Of a stretch of DNA of 64,000 nucleotides, positions 24,962 to 33,550 are shown in pieces (the first letter of the stretch is position 1; every line of letters starts with the position of its first letter). Origin of the DNA: Kocuria coralli (GTDB taxonomy: Bacteria > Actinomycetota > Actinomycetes > Actinomycetales > Micrococcaceae); NCBI RefSeq assembly GCF_008831305.1, contig NZ_ML708619.1, positions 1,184 to 65,183 on the forward strand, in the 5' to 3' direction. Below the pieces are notes generated by a model. It had not been told where the DNA came from. It did not search any database and was given only the letters and a program-made list of their open reading frames with translations. The translations under genes were made by a program, and so were the position numbers.

Positions 24962-26125
24962 ATGCAGATCCCCCGGACACTCGCCCTGATCCTCGCCGGC
25001 GGCAAGGGATCCCGGCTGGAGGCGCTGACCGACAAGAAGGTCAAGCCGGCGCTGCCGATCGGGGGGACCTACCGGCTGATCGACGTGTCGATGTCCAATC
25101 TGATGCACTCGCACATCTCGGACGTCTGGGTGATCCAGCAGTACCTGCCGCACAGCCTCAACGTGCATCTGGACAACGGGCGTCCCTGGGACCTCGACCG
25201 GACTCACGGCGGGTTGCACGTCCTCCCGCCCTTCCAGGGTGCCGACGGCGAGGGGTTCGCCCAGGGCAACTCGGATTCGATCTACCGGCAGCGCGACCTG
25301 ATCCGCGACTTCGACCCGGACCTGGTGCTGGTCCTGAGCGCCGATCACCTCTACACCATCAACTTCCTGGACGTCATCGACACCCACGTCAGGGAGCAGG
25401 CGGATCTGACCATGGTGACCACGGTGGTCGACGAGGATCCCTCCCGGTATTCGGTGGTCCAGTCGGACAACCGCGGCTCGGTGATCGGCTTCCAGTACAA
25501 GCCCGACGAGCCCGAAGGACACGTCGTGGCGGGGGAGATGTTCCTCTTCAGCGCCGACTCGCTGCTCGAGGCCCTCGACGTCCTCCACGAAGAGCACGGC
25601 CGGCTCGAGGACTACGGGCACGACCTGCTCCCGTGGTTCGTCTCGAACCGGAAGGTGACCGAACACCGCCTGGACGGGTACTGGCAGGATCTGGGGACCC
25701 TGCAGTCCTACTGGACCGCGCACATGCAGCTCCTGGACGACGACGGCGCGGTCCTGGACGATCCGCAGTGGCCCATCCTCTCGGCGCAGCCGCAGCTCCT
25801 TCCGGGGCGCGTGGCCGACGGCGCGACGGTGCGCGACAGCATGGTGGCCGCCGGATCGAGGATCGCGGGCACCGTGGAGCACTCCGTCATCGGCCCCCGC
25901 ACGATCGTCGACGAGGGTGCCGTGGTCCGCCACTCCGTGCTCCTGGACGGCGTTCACGTCGGACCGGGCGTGGTCCTGGAGAACGTGATCGCCGACGTCG
26001 GAGCGGATATCACGGGCGGCTCGCAGCGGGGCACGGCGGATGCCGTGACACTGATCGACGGGGACGGGCTGGTGCACGTCGCCGAGAAGTTCGACCGGAG
26101 CGCCACGCTGCCCCGGGGGTTCTGA
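24962..26125 (+). CDS. glgC: Glucose-1-phosphate adenylyltransferase-type nucleotidyltransferase
   Basis: The 387-residue protein starts with TLALILAGGKGSRLEALTDKKVKPAL, the nucleotide-binding loop of sugar-1-phosphate nucleotidyltransferases. It continues with GNSDSIYRQRDLI, VLVLSADHLYTINF (metal/product strand), GYWQDLGTLQSYW and a C-terminal left-handed beta-helix of hexapeptide-like repeats (IAGTVEHSVIGPRTIV and following). This is the GlgC layout: ATP plus glucose-1-phosphate gives ADP-glucose for glycogen or maltose-1-phosphate routes. It is a little shorter than most GlgC proteins (about 400-430). No glgA, glgB or glgE is adjacent, and it follows the glycan cluster, so a nucleotide-sugar supply role for that cluster is also possible. 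Confidence 0.85.
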   Translation: MQIPRTLALILAGGKGSRLEALTDKKVKPALPIGGTYRLIDVSMSNLMHSHISDVWVIQQYLPHSLNVHLDNGRPWDLDRTHGGLHVLPPFQGADGEGFAQGNSDSIYRQRDLIRDFDPDLVLVLSADHLYTINFLDVIDTHVREQADLTMVTTVVDEDPSRYSVVQSDNRGSVIGFQYKPDEPEGHVVAGEMFLFSADSLLEALDVLHEEHGRLEDYGHDLLPWFVSNRKVTEHRLDGYWQDLGTLQSYWTAHMQLLDDDGAVLDDPQWPILSAQPQLLPGRVADGATVRDSMVAAGSRIAGTVEHSVIGPRTIVDEGAVVRHSVLLDGVHVGPGVVLENVIADVGADITGGSQRGTADAVTLIDGDGLVHVAEKFDRSATLPRGF

Positions 26126-26200
26126 CGACCAGTGGATCTCGTTAGCGCAGTCGACAACCCATGACCCGACAACCCATCCGTACAGTGAAAGGACAGTCCG

Positions 26201-26377
26201 ATGCAGCAGAACGACCCCCAGTCCACCGCGGCCGGCAAGGGCGGCGACTCCATCAGCATGAGCCCTGACGAGGAGCGCGAGTTCGCCGAGTCCAACCAGG
26301 ACGAGGCCGAGCCCGCTGACGAGGGAGTGGGCGCGATGACCGATGAGCAGGACATCGATCCGGCCACGGAGAACTGA
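26201..26377 (+). CDS. Small acidic hypothetical protein
   Basis: The 58-residue ORF has the ribosome site AAAGGACAG before its ATG and a TACAGT -10 candidate at 26181-26186. The product is very rich in Asp, Glu, Ser and Gln with almost no hydrophobic or aromatic residues, so it should be intrinsically disordered and cytoplasmic. No family was recognised. It lies 75 bp after the GlgC-like gene and before a palindromic element. Confidence 0.6.
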   Translation: MQQNDPQSTAAGKGGDSISMSPDEEREFAESNQDEAEPADEGVGAMTDEQDIDPATEN

Positions 26378-26387
26378 CCGCTCCCCC

Positions 26388-26490
26388 GCTGAGTAGCGAC
26401 TTGAGCCACCCATCGGCACCCCTGTTCCGCCGAGTAGCGAGTTGAGCCGCTGATCAGCGCCGACAGGCGGCTCAACTCGCTACTCGGCGG
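26388..26490. repeat. Intergenic palindrome family, copy 2 (composite: half copy plus full copy)
   Basis: A left-arm-only half copy (about 26388-26418, with GACTTGAGCC) is followed by a full element with perfect 24-bp outer arms 26427-26450 and 26467-26490. The inner CCATCA/TGATGG part of the stem has decayed. It lies between the convergent small acidic gene and pdxH. Confidence 0.82.
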
Positions 26491-26517
26491 GAGGGAAGCC
26501 CCCATGGCGCACCACGC

Positions 26518-27123
26518 TCAGGGCTGCAGGCGGGTGGCCGACCACGATCCCGCGCGGCGGTCGTACCGCAGCCGTCGATGCACCTCGTCCTCCCGCCACT
26601 GCCAGAACTCGAAGCAGTCCGGGACCAGGCGATAGGCCACCTGATGGTCGGGGCGCCGTAGCGGCTCAGCGCGCCCGCGCAGTTCCTCGCACTGGGAGCG
26701 CAGCTCCTCCTCCGAGGCCAGCGGGGCGCTCTGGGCGGAGACGATGGCCACGGCCCTGGCCGCCTCCGATCGCCCGTCGAAGTACCGGTCCGCGATCTCG
26801 GGCGGCAGCTGGCCGACCCGTCCCAGCACCTCGACCTGGCGCATGACCTCGCGCCAGTAGAAGTTCATGCTCGCTCGCGGGTTAGCGGCCAGCTCCCGGC
26901 CCTTACGACTGGTCGTGGAGCTGGTGAAGATCAGGCCGTGCTCGTCGACGTCGCGCAGGATCACCACCCGCTGTGACGGCCCGCCGTCGTCACCCGTCGT
27001 GGCCAGGACGACCGCGCGGGGGCCGGCCACCTGCCTCGCGTGGGCATCCGCGAGCCAGGCGCGGAACAACTTCAGCGGATCCGCCGCGGGCCCGGTCGAT
27101 GGCCATGCGGTGCTCTCGGACAT
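26518..27123 (-). CDS. pdxH: Pyridoxamine/pyridoxine 5'-phosphate oxidase
   Basis: The 201-residue protein shows the PdxH pattern in order: LFRAWLADA, AVVLATTG, SQRVVILRDVDEHGLIFTSSTTSRKG (FMN phosphate-binding RxVLLK-like segment), MNFYWREVMRQVEVLG, ARAVAIVSAQSAPL and a C-terminal CFEFWQWREDEVHRRLRYDR. It oxidises pyridoxine or pyridoxamine phosphate to pyridoxal phosphate with FMN and oxygen. The ATG at 27123 follows GGGAG with 5-nt spacing and is preferred over the GTG two codons upstream. Confidence 0.93.
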   Translation of the reverse strand: MSESTAWPSTGPAADPLKLFRAWLADAHARQVAGPRAVVLATTGDDGGPSQRVVILRDVDEHGLIFTSSTTSRKGRELAANPRASMNFYWREVMRQVEVLGRVGQLPPEIADRYFDGRSEAARAVAIVSAQSAPLASEEELRSQCEELRGRAEPLRRPDHQVAYRLVPDCFEFWQWREDEVHRRLRYDRRAGSWSATRLQP

Positions 27124-27221
27124 GGGCACTCCCGGTCTTGATCTGTGACGTTGACGACGCTATGACATCCCGCTATGACGTCCATAGGACATCCACGACG
27201 ACGCCGCAGGCCGGTTACCCC

Positions 27222-27281
27222 GCCGAGTAGTGAGTTGAGCCGCCCATCAGCGCCGATGAGCGGCTCAACTCACTACTCGGC
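27222..27281. repeat. Intergenic palindrome family, copy 3
   Basis: Perfect 22-bp outer arms (27222-27243 and 27260-27281) read GCCGAGTAGTGAGTTGAGCC and its complement; the inner stem has two mismatches. Unlike most copies it sits in a divergent gap, between pdxH and sir. Confidence 0.85.
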
Positions 27282-27365
27282 AGGGGTAGGGACCACCGTC
27301 CCGCTCTATGACTGTTTGTGACGATAAACGTGACCCCGCAGGGTCGGGCAGCGTTCACTGGACTG
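27282..27365 (+). promoter_or_regulatory. Upstream region of the sulfate-assimilation operon
   Basis: The AT-rich stretch 27306-27331 contains two direct GTGAC repeats (27318-27322 and 27330-27334), 12 bp apart, about one helical turn. They may be an activator or repressor site for the sir-cys-ssu operon. No exact -35/-10 pair was assigned. Confidence 0.3.
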
Positions 27366-29063
27366 ATGACAACTTCCACCCCAACGCGCCCTACGCGTGC
27401 GCGCAAGCCCAAGCCCGAGGGCCAGTGGAAAGTCGATGGCCAGGACCCCCTCAACCACAACGAAGAGTTCAAGGCTGCCGACGACGGCTTCCATGTTCGC
27501 GCCCGGATCGAGGAGAAGTACTCCAAGGAGGGCTTCGCCTCGATCGACCCAGACGACCTGCACGGACGCTTCCGCTGGTGGGGTCTCTACACCCAGCGCA
27601 AGCCGGGGATCGACGGCGGTAAGACCGGCTCCCTGAGCGACGCCGAGATCGAGGACGAGTACTTCATGATGCGCGTTCGCCTCGACGGCGGCACGCTCAC
27701 GCGCGACCAGCTCAAGACGCTGGCGACGATCTCGACCGAGTTCGCCCGCGGCACCGCGGATATCACCGACCGGCAGAACATCCAGTACCACTGGATCCGC
27801 GTCGAGGACGTCCCGGAGATCTGGCGGCGCCTGGAGGAGGCCGGGATGGACACGGTCTCCGCCTGCGGTGACGTCCCCCGCGTGGTCCTCGGCTCCCCCG
27901 TGGCCGGGGTGGCCCAGGACGAGATCATCGATCCCACACCCGTGATCGAGGTGCTCAAGAAGGAGATCCGCAAGCTCGAGTTCTCCAACCTGCCGCGGAA
28001 GTACAAGACCGCGATCACCGGATCCCCCGCGCTGGACGTGGTCCACGAGATCAACGACTGCTCGTTCGTCGGCGTCGTGCATCCCGAGCACGGCCCGGGC
28101 TACGACCTCTGGGTGGGTGGCGCGCTGTCCGTGCAGCCCTTCCTGGGACAGCGGCTGGGCGTGTTCGTGAGGGAGGACCAGGCCCTGGACGTCTGGAAGG
28201 GCGTCACCGGGATCTTCCGCGACTACGGCTACCGCAGGCTGCGCAACCGCGCGCGCCTGAAGTTCCTGGTCAAGGACTGGGGCGTGGAGAAGTTCCGCCA
28301 GGTCCTGCAGGACGAGTACCTGGGCTATGAGCTGCCCGACGGCCCCGCCCCCGAGCAGCCCACCGAGCCCGGCGACCACATCGGGGTGCACAAGCAGAGC
28401 GACGGCCGCAACTTCATCGGCGTCGCGCCCCGTGCCGGCCGGGTGCCGGGACGGCTGCTGCACGAGATCGCCGATGTGATGGAGCGCTTCGGGTCGGACC
28501 GGCTGCGCACCACCCCGCACCAGAAGCTGCTGATGCTGGACATCGCCGACGCCGACGTCGATGCCGCCGTCGAGGCCCTCGACGGCCTGGACCTGCCGAC
28601 CAGGCCTGGGCCCTTCCGCCGGACCACGATGGCCTGCACGGGCATCGAGTTCTGCAAGCTGGCCATCGTGGAGACCAAGCAGGTCGCCTCGGACGTCATG
28701 GACGAGCTGGACCGCCGTCTCGACGACGTCGACCTGCCCGCGCCGATCACGGTGCACATCAACGGCTGCCCGAACTCGTGCGCTCGCATCCAGACCGCGG
28801 ACATCGGGCTCAAGGGGCAGCTCCTGCCCACCGAGGACGGCGGCCAGAAGCCGGGCTACCAGGTGCACCTGGGCGGCGGTTTCTCCTCGGCCCACCGCGG
28901 CATGGACGCCAGCCTCGGCCGTACCGTGCGCGGCCTGAAGGTTTTCCAGGACGAGCTGGCCGACTACGTGGAAAAATTGACCCGGCGCTTCCTGGAACAA
29001 CGGGAGCCGGAGGAGAGCTTCGCTGCATGGACGATCCGTGCTGAGGAGGACGATCTGAAATGA
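27366..29063 (+). CDS. sir: Ferredoxin-dependent assimilatory sulfite reductase
   Basis: The 565-residue protein is close in layout to mycobacterial SirA/NirA. It reduces sulfite to sulfide with six electrons from ferredoxin, using siroheme and a [4Fe-4S] cluster. The cluster ligands are Cys424, Cys430 (ACTGIEFC) and Cys468, Cys472 (NGCPNSC). Tyr75 (WWGLYTQR) and Cys167 (SACGD) correspond to the Tyr-Cys pair cross-linked in the M. tuberculosis enzyme; the second Cys of the mycobacterial ACGDC motif is Val here. The ATG at 27366 matches the start of relatives; a GTG at 27318 would add 16 residues. It leads the operon and overlaps cysH by ATGA. Confidence 0.96.
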   Translation: MTTSTPTRPTRARKPKPEGQWKVDGQDPLNHNEEFKAADDGFHVRARIEEKYSKEGFASIDPDDLHGRFRWWGLYTQRKPGIDGGKTGSLSDAEIEDEYFMMRVRLDGGTLTRDQLKTLATISTEFARGTADITDRQNIQYHWIRVEDVPEIWRRLEEAGMDTVSACGDVPRVVLGSPVAGVAQDEIIDPTPVIEVLKKEIRKLEFSNLPRKYKTAITGSPALDVVHEINDCSFVGVVHPEHGPGYDLWVGGALSVQPFLGQRLGVFVREDQALDVWKGVTGIFRDYGYRRLRNRARLKFLVKDWGVEKFRQVLQDEYLGYELPDGPAPEQPTEPGDHIGVHKQSDGRNFIGVAPRAGRVPGRLLHEIADVMERFGSDRLRTTPHQKLLMLDIADADVDAAVEALDGLDLPTRPGPFRRTTMACTGIEFCKLAIVETKQVASDVMDELDRRLDDVDLPAPITVHINGCPNSCARIQTADIGLKGQLLPTEDGGQKPGYQVHLGGGFSSAHRGMDASLGRTVRGLKVFQDELADYVEKLTRRFLEQREPEESFAAWTIRAEEDDLK

Positions 29064-29821
29064 CTGCTTCAACCATCGATGCACCGGCCCGCGGCGAGCA
29101 GCAGCTCCGCGAGCTCGCGGCTGCGGGGGCCAGGGAGCTGGGCGCCGAGCTGAGCTCCGAGGGAACCGCCCCCGCCGTCGGCGAGGCCGACCATATCGCT
29201 GCCATCCGCTGGGTCGCGGAGAACTTCCCCAAGGCCCGGATCGCAGTGGCCTGCTCCATGGCCGACGCCGTGCTGCCCGCCCTGGTGGCCGATCAGGTCC
29301 CCGGTGTCGACGTGCTGTTCCTGGAGACCGGCTACCACTTCCCGGAGACCGAGGGCACCAAGGAGGCCGTGAAGGTCATGCTGGACGTCAACGTGGTCGA
29401 CGTCATGCCCAAGCTGACCGTGGCCGAGCAGGACGAGGAGCACGGCAAGGACCTCTTCTCGGTCGACCCGGCCGCGTGCTGCCGGATGCGCAAGGTCGAG
29501 CCGCTCGCCGAGGCCCTGGAGGGCTACGACGTCTGGTTCACCGGCGTGCGCCGCGACGAGTCGCCGACCCGGACGAACGCTCCCATGGTGGCCTTCGACG
29601 AGACCCACAAGATCGTCAAGGTCAACCCGATGGTGCGCTGGTCCCTGGACGAGCTGACCGACTACAGCAACAGCAACGGCCTGCCCATGAATCCGCTGCT
29701 GTCCGACGGCTACCTGTCGATCGGCTGCGCACCGTGCACCCGCCGCGTGGCACCGGGGGAGGATCCCCGAGCCGGCCGCTGGGCGGGCACCGACAAGATC
29801 GAGTGCGGCATCCACCTCTGA
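29060..29821 (+). CDS. cysH: Adenylyl-sulfate (APS) reductase, CysH family
   Basis: The 253-residue protein has the PAPS-reductase fold and the cluster Cys set of the APS-specific branch: Cys140-Cys141 (AACCRMRK) and Cys223-Cys226 (IGCAPCTRR), plus the catalytic C-terminal ECGIHL (Cys249). By family rules the two Cys pairs bind a [4Fe-4S] cluster and mark reduction of APS directly to sulfite with thioredoxin. This agrees with the absence of an APS kinase domain on the downstream CysN. It overlaps sir by 4 nt. Confidence 0.95.
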   Translation: MTASTIDAPARGEQQLRELAAAGARELGAELSSEGTAPAVGEADHIAAIRWVAENFPKARIAVACSMADAVLPALVADQVPGVDVLFLETGYHFPETEGTKEAVKVMLDVNVVDVMPKLTVAEQDEEHGKDLFSVDPAACCRMRKVEPLAEALEGYDVWFTGVRRDESPTRTNAPMVAFDETHKIVKVNPMVRWSLDELTDYSNSNGLPMNPLLSDGYLSIGCAPCTRRVAPGEDPRAGRWAGTDKIECGIHL

Positions 29822-29830
29822 GTCCGACGC

Positions 29831-29869
29831 GGCCGGCAGCTGCGGGAGGCCCCGCAGCTGCATCCGGCC
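29831..29869 (+). promoter_or_regulatory. Intercistronic hairpin between cysH and cysD
   Basis: CAGCTGCGGG (29837-29846) pairs exactly with 29851-29860 across a 4-nt loop, and GGCCGG (29831-29836) pairs with 29864-29869 after a 3-nt bulge. It occupies the 112-bp gap between cysH and cysD with no T-run, so partial termination or mRNA processing/stabilisation are both possible. Confidence 0.6.
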
Positions 29870-29933
29870 GTCCCACCACACCCGCCCGCCAGGGCCGCCC
29901 GGAACGGGCTCATCAGCCAGGAGAACATCATCC

Positions 29934-30875
29934 ATGACGCAGACCCCCGACACCGCGGTGCGTGATCACGCCGCGGCCACCGGTGAACAATCAGCGCTCG
30001 ACGCGCTGGAGTCCGAGTCCATCCACATCATCCGCGAGGTGGTGGCCGAGTTCGACCGCCCCGCGATGCTGTTCTCGGGCGGCAAGGACTCCGTGGTCAT
30101 GCTGCACCTTGCGGCCAAGGCCTTCTGGCCCGCCGCCATCCCGTTCCCGGTGCTGCACGTGGACACGGGGCACAACTTCCCGGAGGTCCTGGACTTCCGC
30201 GACCGCACGGTCGAGCGCCTCGGACTGCGCCTGGTGGTCGCCTCGGTGCAGGACTACATCGACGACGGCCGGCTCACCGAACGCGCCGACGGCACCCGCA
30301 ACCCGTTGCAGACCGTGCCGTTGCTCGACGCGATCATGGACAACAAGTTCGACGCCGTCTTCGGCGGAGGCCGCCGTGACGAGGACAAGGCCAGGGCCAA
30401 GGAGCGCATCCTGTCGCTGCGCGACGAGTTCGGCCAGTGGGACCCGCGCAACCAGCGTCCCGAGTTGTGGAACCTGTACAACGGCCGGCACACCGCGGGC
30501 CAGCACGTGCGCGCGTTCCCGATCTCGAACTGGACCGAGCTGGACATCTGGCGCTACATCGAGCGCGAGAAGATCGAGCTGCCGCCCATCTACTTCGCCC
30601 ACGACCGTGAGGTCTTCCGCCGGGACGGCATGTGGATGGCCGTGACGCCCGTGTCCCGGCCCAAGGAGACCGAGCCGGTCGAGGTGCAGAAGGTCCGCTA
30701 CCGTACCGTCGGCGACATGTCCTGCACCGGAGCCGTGGTCTCCGAGGCGGACTCGGTGGGCGACGTCGTCGCCGAGGTCGCGGTCTCCACGCTGACCGAG
30801 CGCGGCGCCACCCGCGCCGACGACCGCCTCTCGGAGGCCGCGATGGAGGACCGCAAGAAGGACGGGTACTTCTGA
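29934..30875 (+). CDS. cysD: Sulfate adenylyltransferase subunit 2
   Basis: The 313-residue protein carries the PP-loop LFSGGKDSVVML, then HVDTGHNFPEVLDFRD, FGGGRRDEDKARAKERI and the long WDPRNQRPELWNLYN segment found in CysD. With CysN it forms ATP sulfurylase, which makes APS from ATP and sulfate. The C-terminal KKDGYF is typical. Its stop shares one base with the cysN start (TGATG), so the subunits are made together. Confidence 0.97.
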   Translation: MTQTPDTAVRDHAAATGEQSALDALESESIHIIREVVAEFDRPAMLFSGGKDSVVMLHLAAKAFWPAAIPFPVLHVDTGHNFPEVLDFRDRTVERLGLRLVVASVQDYIDDGRLTERADGTRNPLQTVPLLDAIMDNKFDAVFGGGRRDEDKARAKERILSLRDEFGQWDPRNQRPELWNLYNGRHTAGQHVRAFPISNWTELDIWRYIEREKIELPPIYFAHDREVFRRDGMWMAVTPVSRPKETEPVEVQKVRYRTVGDMSCTGAVVSEADSVGDVVAEVAVSTLTERGATRADDRLSEAAMEDRKKDGYF

Positions 30876-32296
30876 TGGCCGCCCTCGACACCGCTACCGC
30901 AACCGACATCCACGAGAGGCTCGACCCTGTGACGGAAACCTCCACGATCGACCCCGGATCGCTCTTCCGCTTCGCCACGGCCGGCTCGGTCGACGACGGC
31001 AAGTCCACGCTGGTGGGCCGGCTTCTGCACGACGCCAAGGCGATTCTGGCCGATCAGCTCGAGGCCGTGGCCCGGACCTCGGCCGAGCGTGGATTCGGCG
31101 GCGGCTCCGGTCAGATCGACCTCGCGCTGCTGACCGACGGTCTGCGCGCCGAGCGGGAGCAGGGCATCACGATCGACGTCGCCTACCGCTACTTCGCGAC
31201 CGACCGCCGCTCCTTCGTGCTGGCGGACTGCCCGGGGCACGTGCAGTACACCAAGAACACGGTCACGGGCGCCTCCACGGCCGATGCCGTGGTGCTGCTG
31301 GTCGACGCGCGGCACGGCGTGGTCGAGCAGACCCGCCGTCACCTGGCCGTCACGGCCCTGCTGCGCGTGCCGCACGTGATCGTGGCCGTGAACAAGATCG
31401 ACCTGGTCGACTACTCGCGCGAACGCTACGACGAGATCGTGGAGGAGATCTCCGCCGTCGCCGGAACCCTCGGCGTCGAGCGGCTCAAGGTCGTCCCGGT
31501 CAGCGCGCTCGAGGGCGACAACGTCGTGAACGTCTCCGAGCGGACCCCGTGGTACACGGGCCCTGACTACGACGGCCGCCCCCTGCTGCGGATCCTCGAG
31601 GAGCTGCCGACCCTGGACGAGTCCGGCTCGGGCGAGGCGCGCGCCTTCCGCTTCCCCGTGCAGTGGGTGATCCGCCCGCAGGGCGGCGTGGCCCAGGGCG
31701 TGGACCCGGAGTCCACCCGGGACTACCGCGGATACGCCGGGCAGATCGCCTCGGGCACCGTGGCCGTGGGCGACGAGGTCGTCGTGCTGCCCTCGGGACG
31801 CACGACGACGGTGACCGGCATCGACGTCGCCGGGACCGCCTCCGAGCCCGGCGGGGCCTTCCCGGGGGAGCAGCTCCAGCAGGCCGCCGCGCCCCGCTCC
31901 GTGACCCTCCGCCTGGCCGATGAGCTCGACGTGGCTCGCGGCGAGCTCATCGCGGGTGCCACCCCGGCACCGCCGGAGCCCGTGCAGAGCTTCACGGCGC
32001 GCCTGGCCTGGCTGGGCGCCCAGCCGCTGCAGCCGCGTGTCCGCGTGCTGCTCAAGCACGGTACGGCCACGGTCCAGGCCATGGTGGTCTCTGTCGAGGG
32101 GCGGGTGGACCTGGAGACCATGGAGCTCTCGCCGGCCACCGCCCTGGAGCTCAACGACCTGGGCACCGTCACCCTGCGCACGGCCTCGCCGCTGCCGCTG
32201 GACGACTACGCGGACCTGCGCCGTACGGGTGCTTTCCTGCTGATCGACTCCCAGTCCGGCAACACGCTGGCGGCCGGTCTGGTAGGGGAAAGCTGA
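30875..32296 (+). CDS. cysN: Sulfate adenylyltransferase subunit 1 (GTPase)
   Basis: The 473-residue GTPase has G1 GSVDDGKSTLVG (38-49), the effector region EREQGITIDVAYRYF, G3 DCPGH and G4 NKIDLVD, followed by two beta-barrel domains. GTP hydrolysis drives APS formation by the CysD subunit. There is no C-terminal CysC kinase domain, in contrast to CysNC fusions, which fits the APS-reductase route. The start at 30875 is fixed by the TGATG overlap; a longer upstream frame reads through cysD. The stop is directly followed by the ssuA-like GTG. Confidence 0.96.
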   Translation: MAALDTATATDIHERLDPVTETSTIDPGSLFRFATAGSVDDGKSTLVGRLLHDAKAILADQLEAVARTSAERGFGGGSGQIDLALLTDGLRAEREQGITIDVAYRYFATDRRSFVLADCPGHVQYTKNTVTGASTADAVVLLVDARHGVVEQTRRHLAVTALLRVPHVIVAVNKIDLVDYSRERYDEIVEEISAVAGTLGVERLKVVPVSALEGDNVVNVSERTPWYTGPDYDGRPLLRILEELPTLDESGSGEARAFRFPVQWVIRPQGGVAQGVDPESTRDYRGYAGQIASGTVAVGDEVVVLPSGRTTTVTGIDVAGTASEPGGAFPGEQLQQAAAPRSVTLRLADELDVARGELIAGATPAPPEPVQSFTARLAWLGAQPLQPRVRVLLKHGTATVQAMVVSVEGRVDLETMELSPATALELNDLGTVTLRTASPLPLDDYADLRRTGAFLLIDSQSGNTLAAGLVGES

Positions 32297-33550
32297 GTGG
32301 CGCCGGAGAACGAACGAGGGGCCGGAGAGCGTCCGCCGATCCGGACCGAGGTCCGCACGGCGGGTGTCGACAGGAAGCGGACGGGCCGCCGCCGTCTCGG
32401 CTGGCCGGCTGTGATCGCGGGGCTGGCGATCCTGTGCGTGGTCACGGTGACCGCCACCGTGCTGCGCGCCAACGGGACCCTGGACGCCCTGGAGCAGGCG
32501 GTCACGGAGACCTCGGACGCTGAGGAGATCACCCTGGGCTATTTCGGAAACCTGACGCACGGGCCGGCGCTGGCCGGCGTCGAGCGCGGGTTCTTCGAGG
32601 AGGCCCTGGGCGACACGGAGCTGTCCACGCAGGTATTCAACACCGGGCCCACCACGATCGAGGCGATGAACTCCGGTGAGGTGGACATCGCCTTCATGGG
32701 GCCGAACCCCGCGATCAACTCGTTCGTGCAGTCCGGCGGCCAGTCGGTGACGACGGTCGCCGGGGCGACCTCCGGTGGCGCGCAGTTCATCGTCTCCGAC
32801 GACGTCGCAGGGGAGGACGACCTGGCCGGACGCACCTTCGCCACCCCGGACTTCGGCGGAACCCAGGACGTGGCCCTGCGCGTCTGGCTGCAGGACCGCG
32901 GCTACGAGGTCGACACGGGCTCCCCCGAGTCGGTGTCCATCACGCCCATGCCCTCGGGCCAGGCCTTCCAGACCTTCCGGCAGGGCTCCATCGACGGTTT
33001 CTGGGGGCCGCAGCCGTGGGTGACCCGCATGGCGCAGGAGGAGGGCGGCAACGTGCTGGTCGACGAACGCGATCTGTGGCCCGACGGCCGGTACCCCACC
33101 ACGATCCTGGCGGTGCGCACCGAGTTCCTGCAGCAGCACCCGCAGACGGTGGAGAAGCTGCTCGGCGGTCTCGAGGACTCGGTCGACTACCTCGACACGG
33201 CCGAGACCTCCGAGGTGATCGAGACCTTGAACGACGGTATGGAGGCCGCCCGGACGGAGCCCCTGGAGCCGGAGACCATCGCGGCCTCCCTGGAGGCCAT
33301 GGAATGGACGACCGATCCCATGGAATCGACCTATCCGACGCTGCTGGAGAACGGCGTGCAGGCCGGCACCACCCAGGACGCCTCCCTGGACGGGTTCGTG
33401 GACGACACCTATATCAACACCGTGCGGGAACAGCGCGGGCAGGAGCCCGTGGGCGGTGAGCTGGCCGCCGCCGTCGTTCCCTCGGGGGCGCAGGGCTCCG
33501 CGAGCGCCGGGGGTTCCCTCGGCTCCGGCGGACGGAGGCACGCCGCATGA
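32297..33550 (+). CDS. ssuA: ABC transporter substrate-binding protein, aliphatic sulfonate/nitrate type
   Basis: The 417-residue protein has an Arg-rich N-terminus and one hydrophobic anchor (about 36-56) with no proper lipobox, then the SsuA/NMT1-like domain: ITLGYFGNLTHGPALAGVERGFFEE, a segment TTIEAMNSGEVDIAFMGPNP and DGFWGPQPWVTRM. It should bind an organosulfur anion such as an aliphatic sulfonate outside the membrane. The GTG directly abuts the cysN stop, so uptake is co-regulated with sulfate reduction. Substrate preference cannot be read from sequence. The C-terminal 40 residues are a Gly/Ser/Ala-rich tail. Confidence 0.85.
   Translation: MAPENERGAGERPPIRTEVRTAGVDRKRTGRRRLGWPAVIAGLAILCVVTVTATVLRANGTLDALEQAVTETSDAEEITLGYFGNLTHGPALAGVERGFFEEALGDTELSTQVFNTGPTTIEAMNSGEVDIAFMGPNPAINSFVQSGGQSVTTVAGATSGGAQFIVSDDVAGEDDLAGRTFATPDFGGTQDVALRVWLQDRGYEVDTGSPESVSITPMPSGQAFQTFRQGSIDGFWGPQPWVTRMAQEEGGNVLVDERDLWPDGRYPTTILAVRTEFLQQHPQTVEKLLGGLEDSVDYLDTAETSEVIETLNDGMEAARTEPLEPETIAASLEAMEWTTDPMESTYPTLLENGVQAGTTQDASLDGFVDDTYINTVREQRGQEPVGGELAAAVVPSGAQGSASAGGSLGSGGRRHAA

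Noticed and set aside
30698-33541. 947-residue open frame antisense to cysD-cysN-ssuA
   Set aside because: It is a by-product of G/C-ending codons on the plus strand; the real genes are unmistakable and the antisense product is His/Gly/Arg-rich with no domain. Similar long antisense frames over sir, glgC, pta and nadE were rejected for the same reason.
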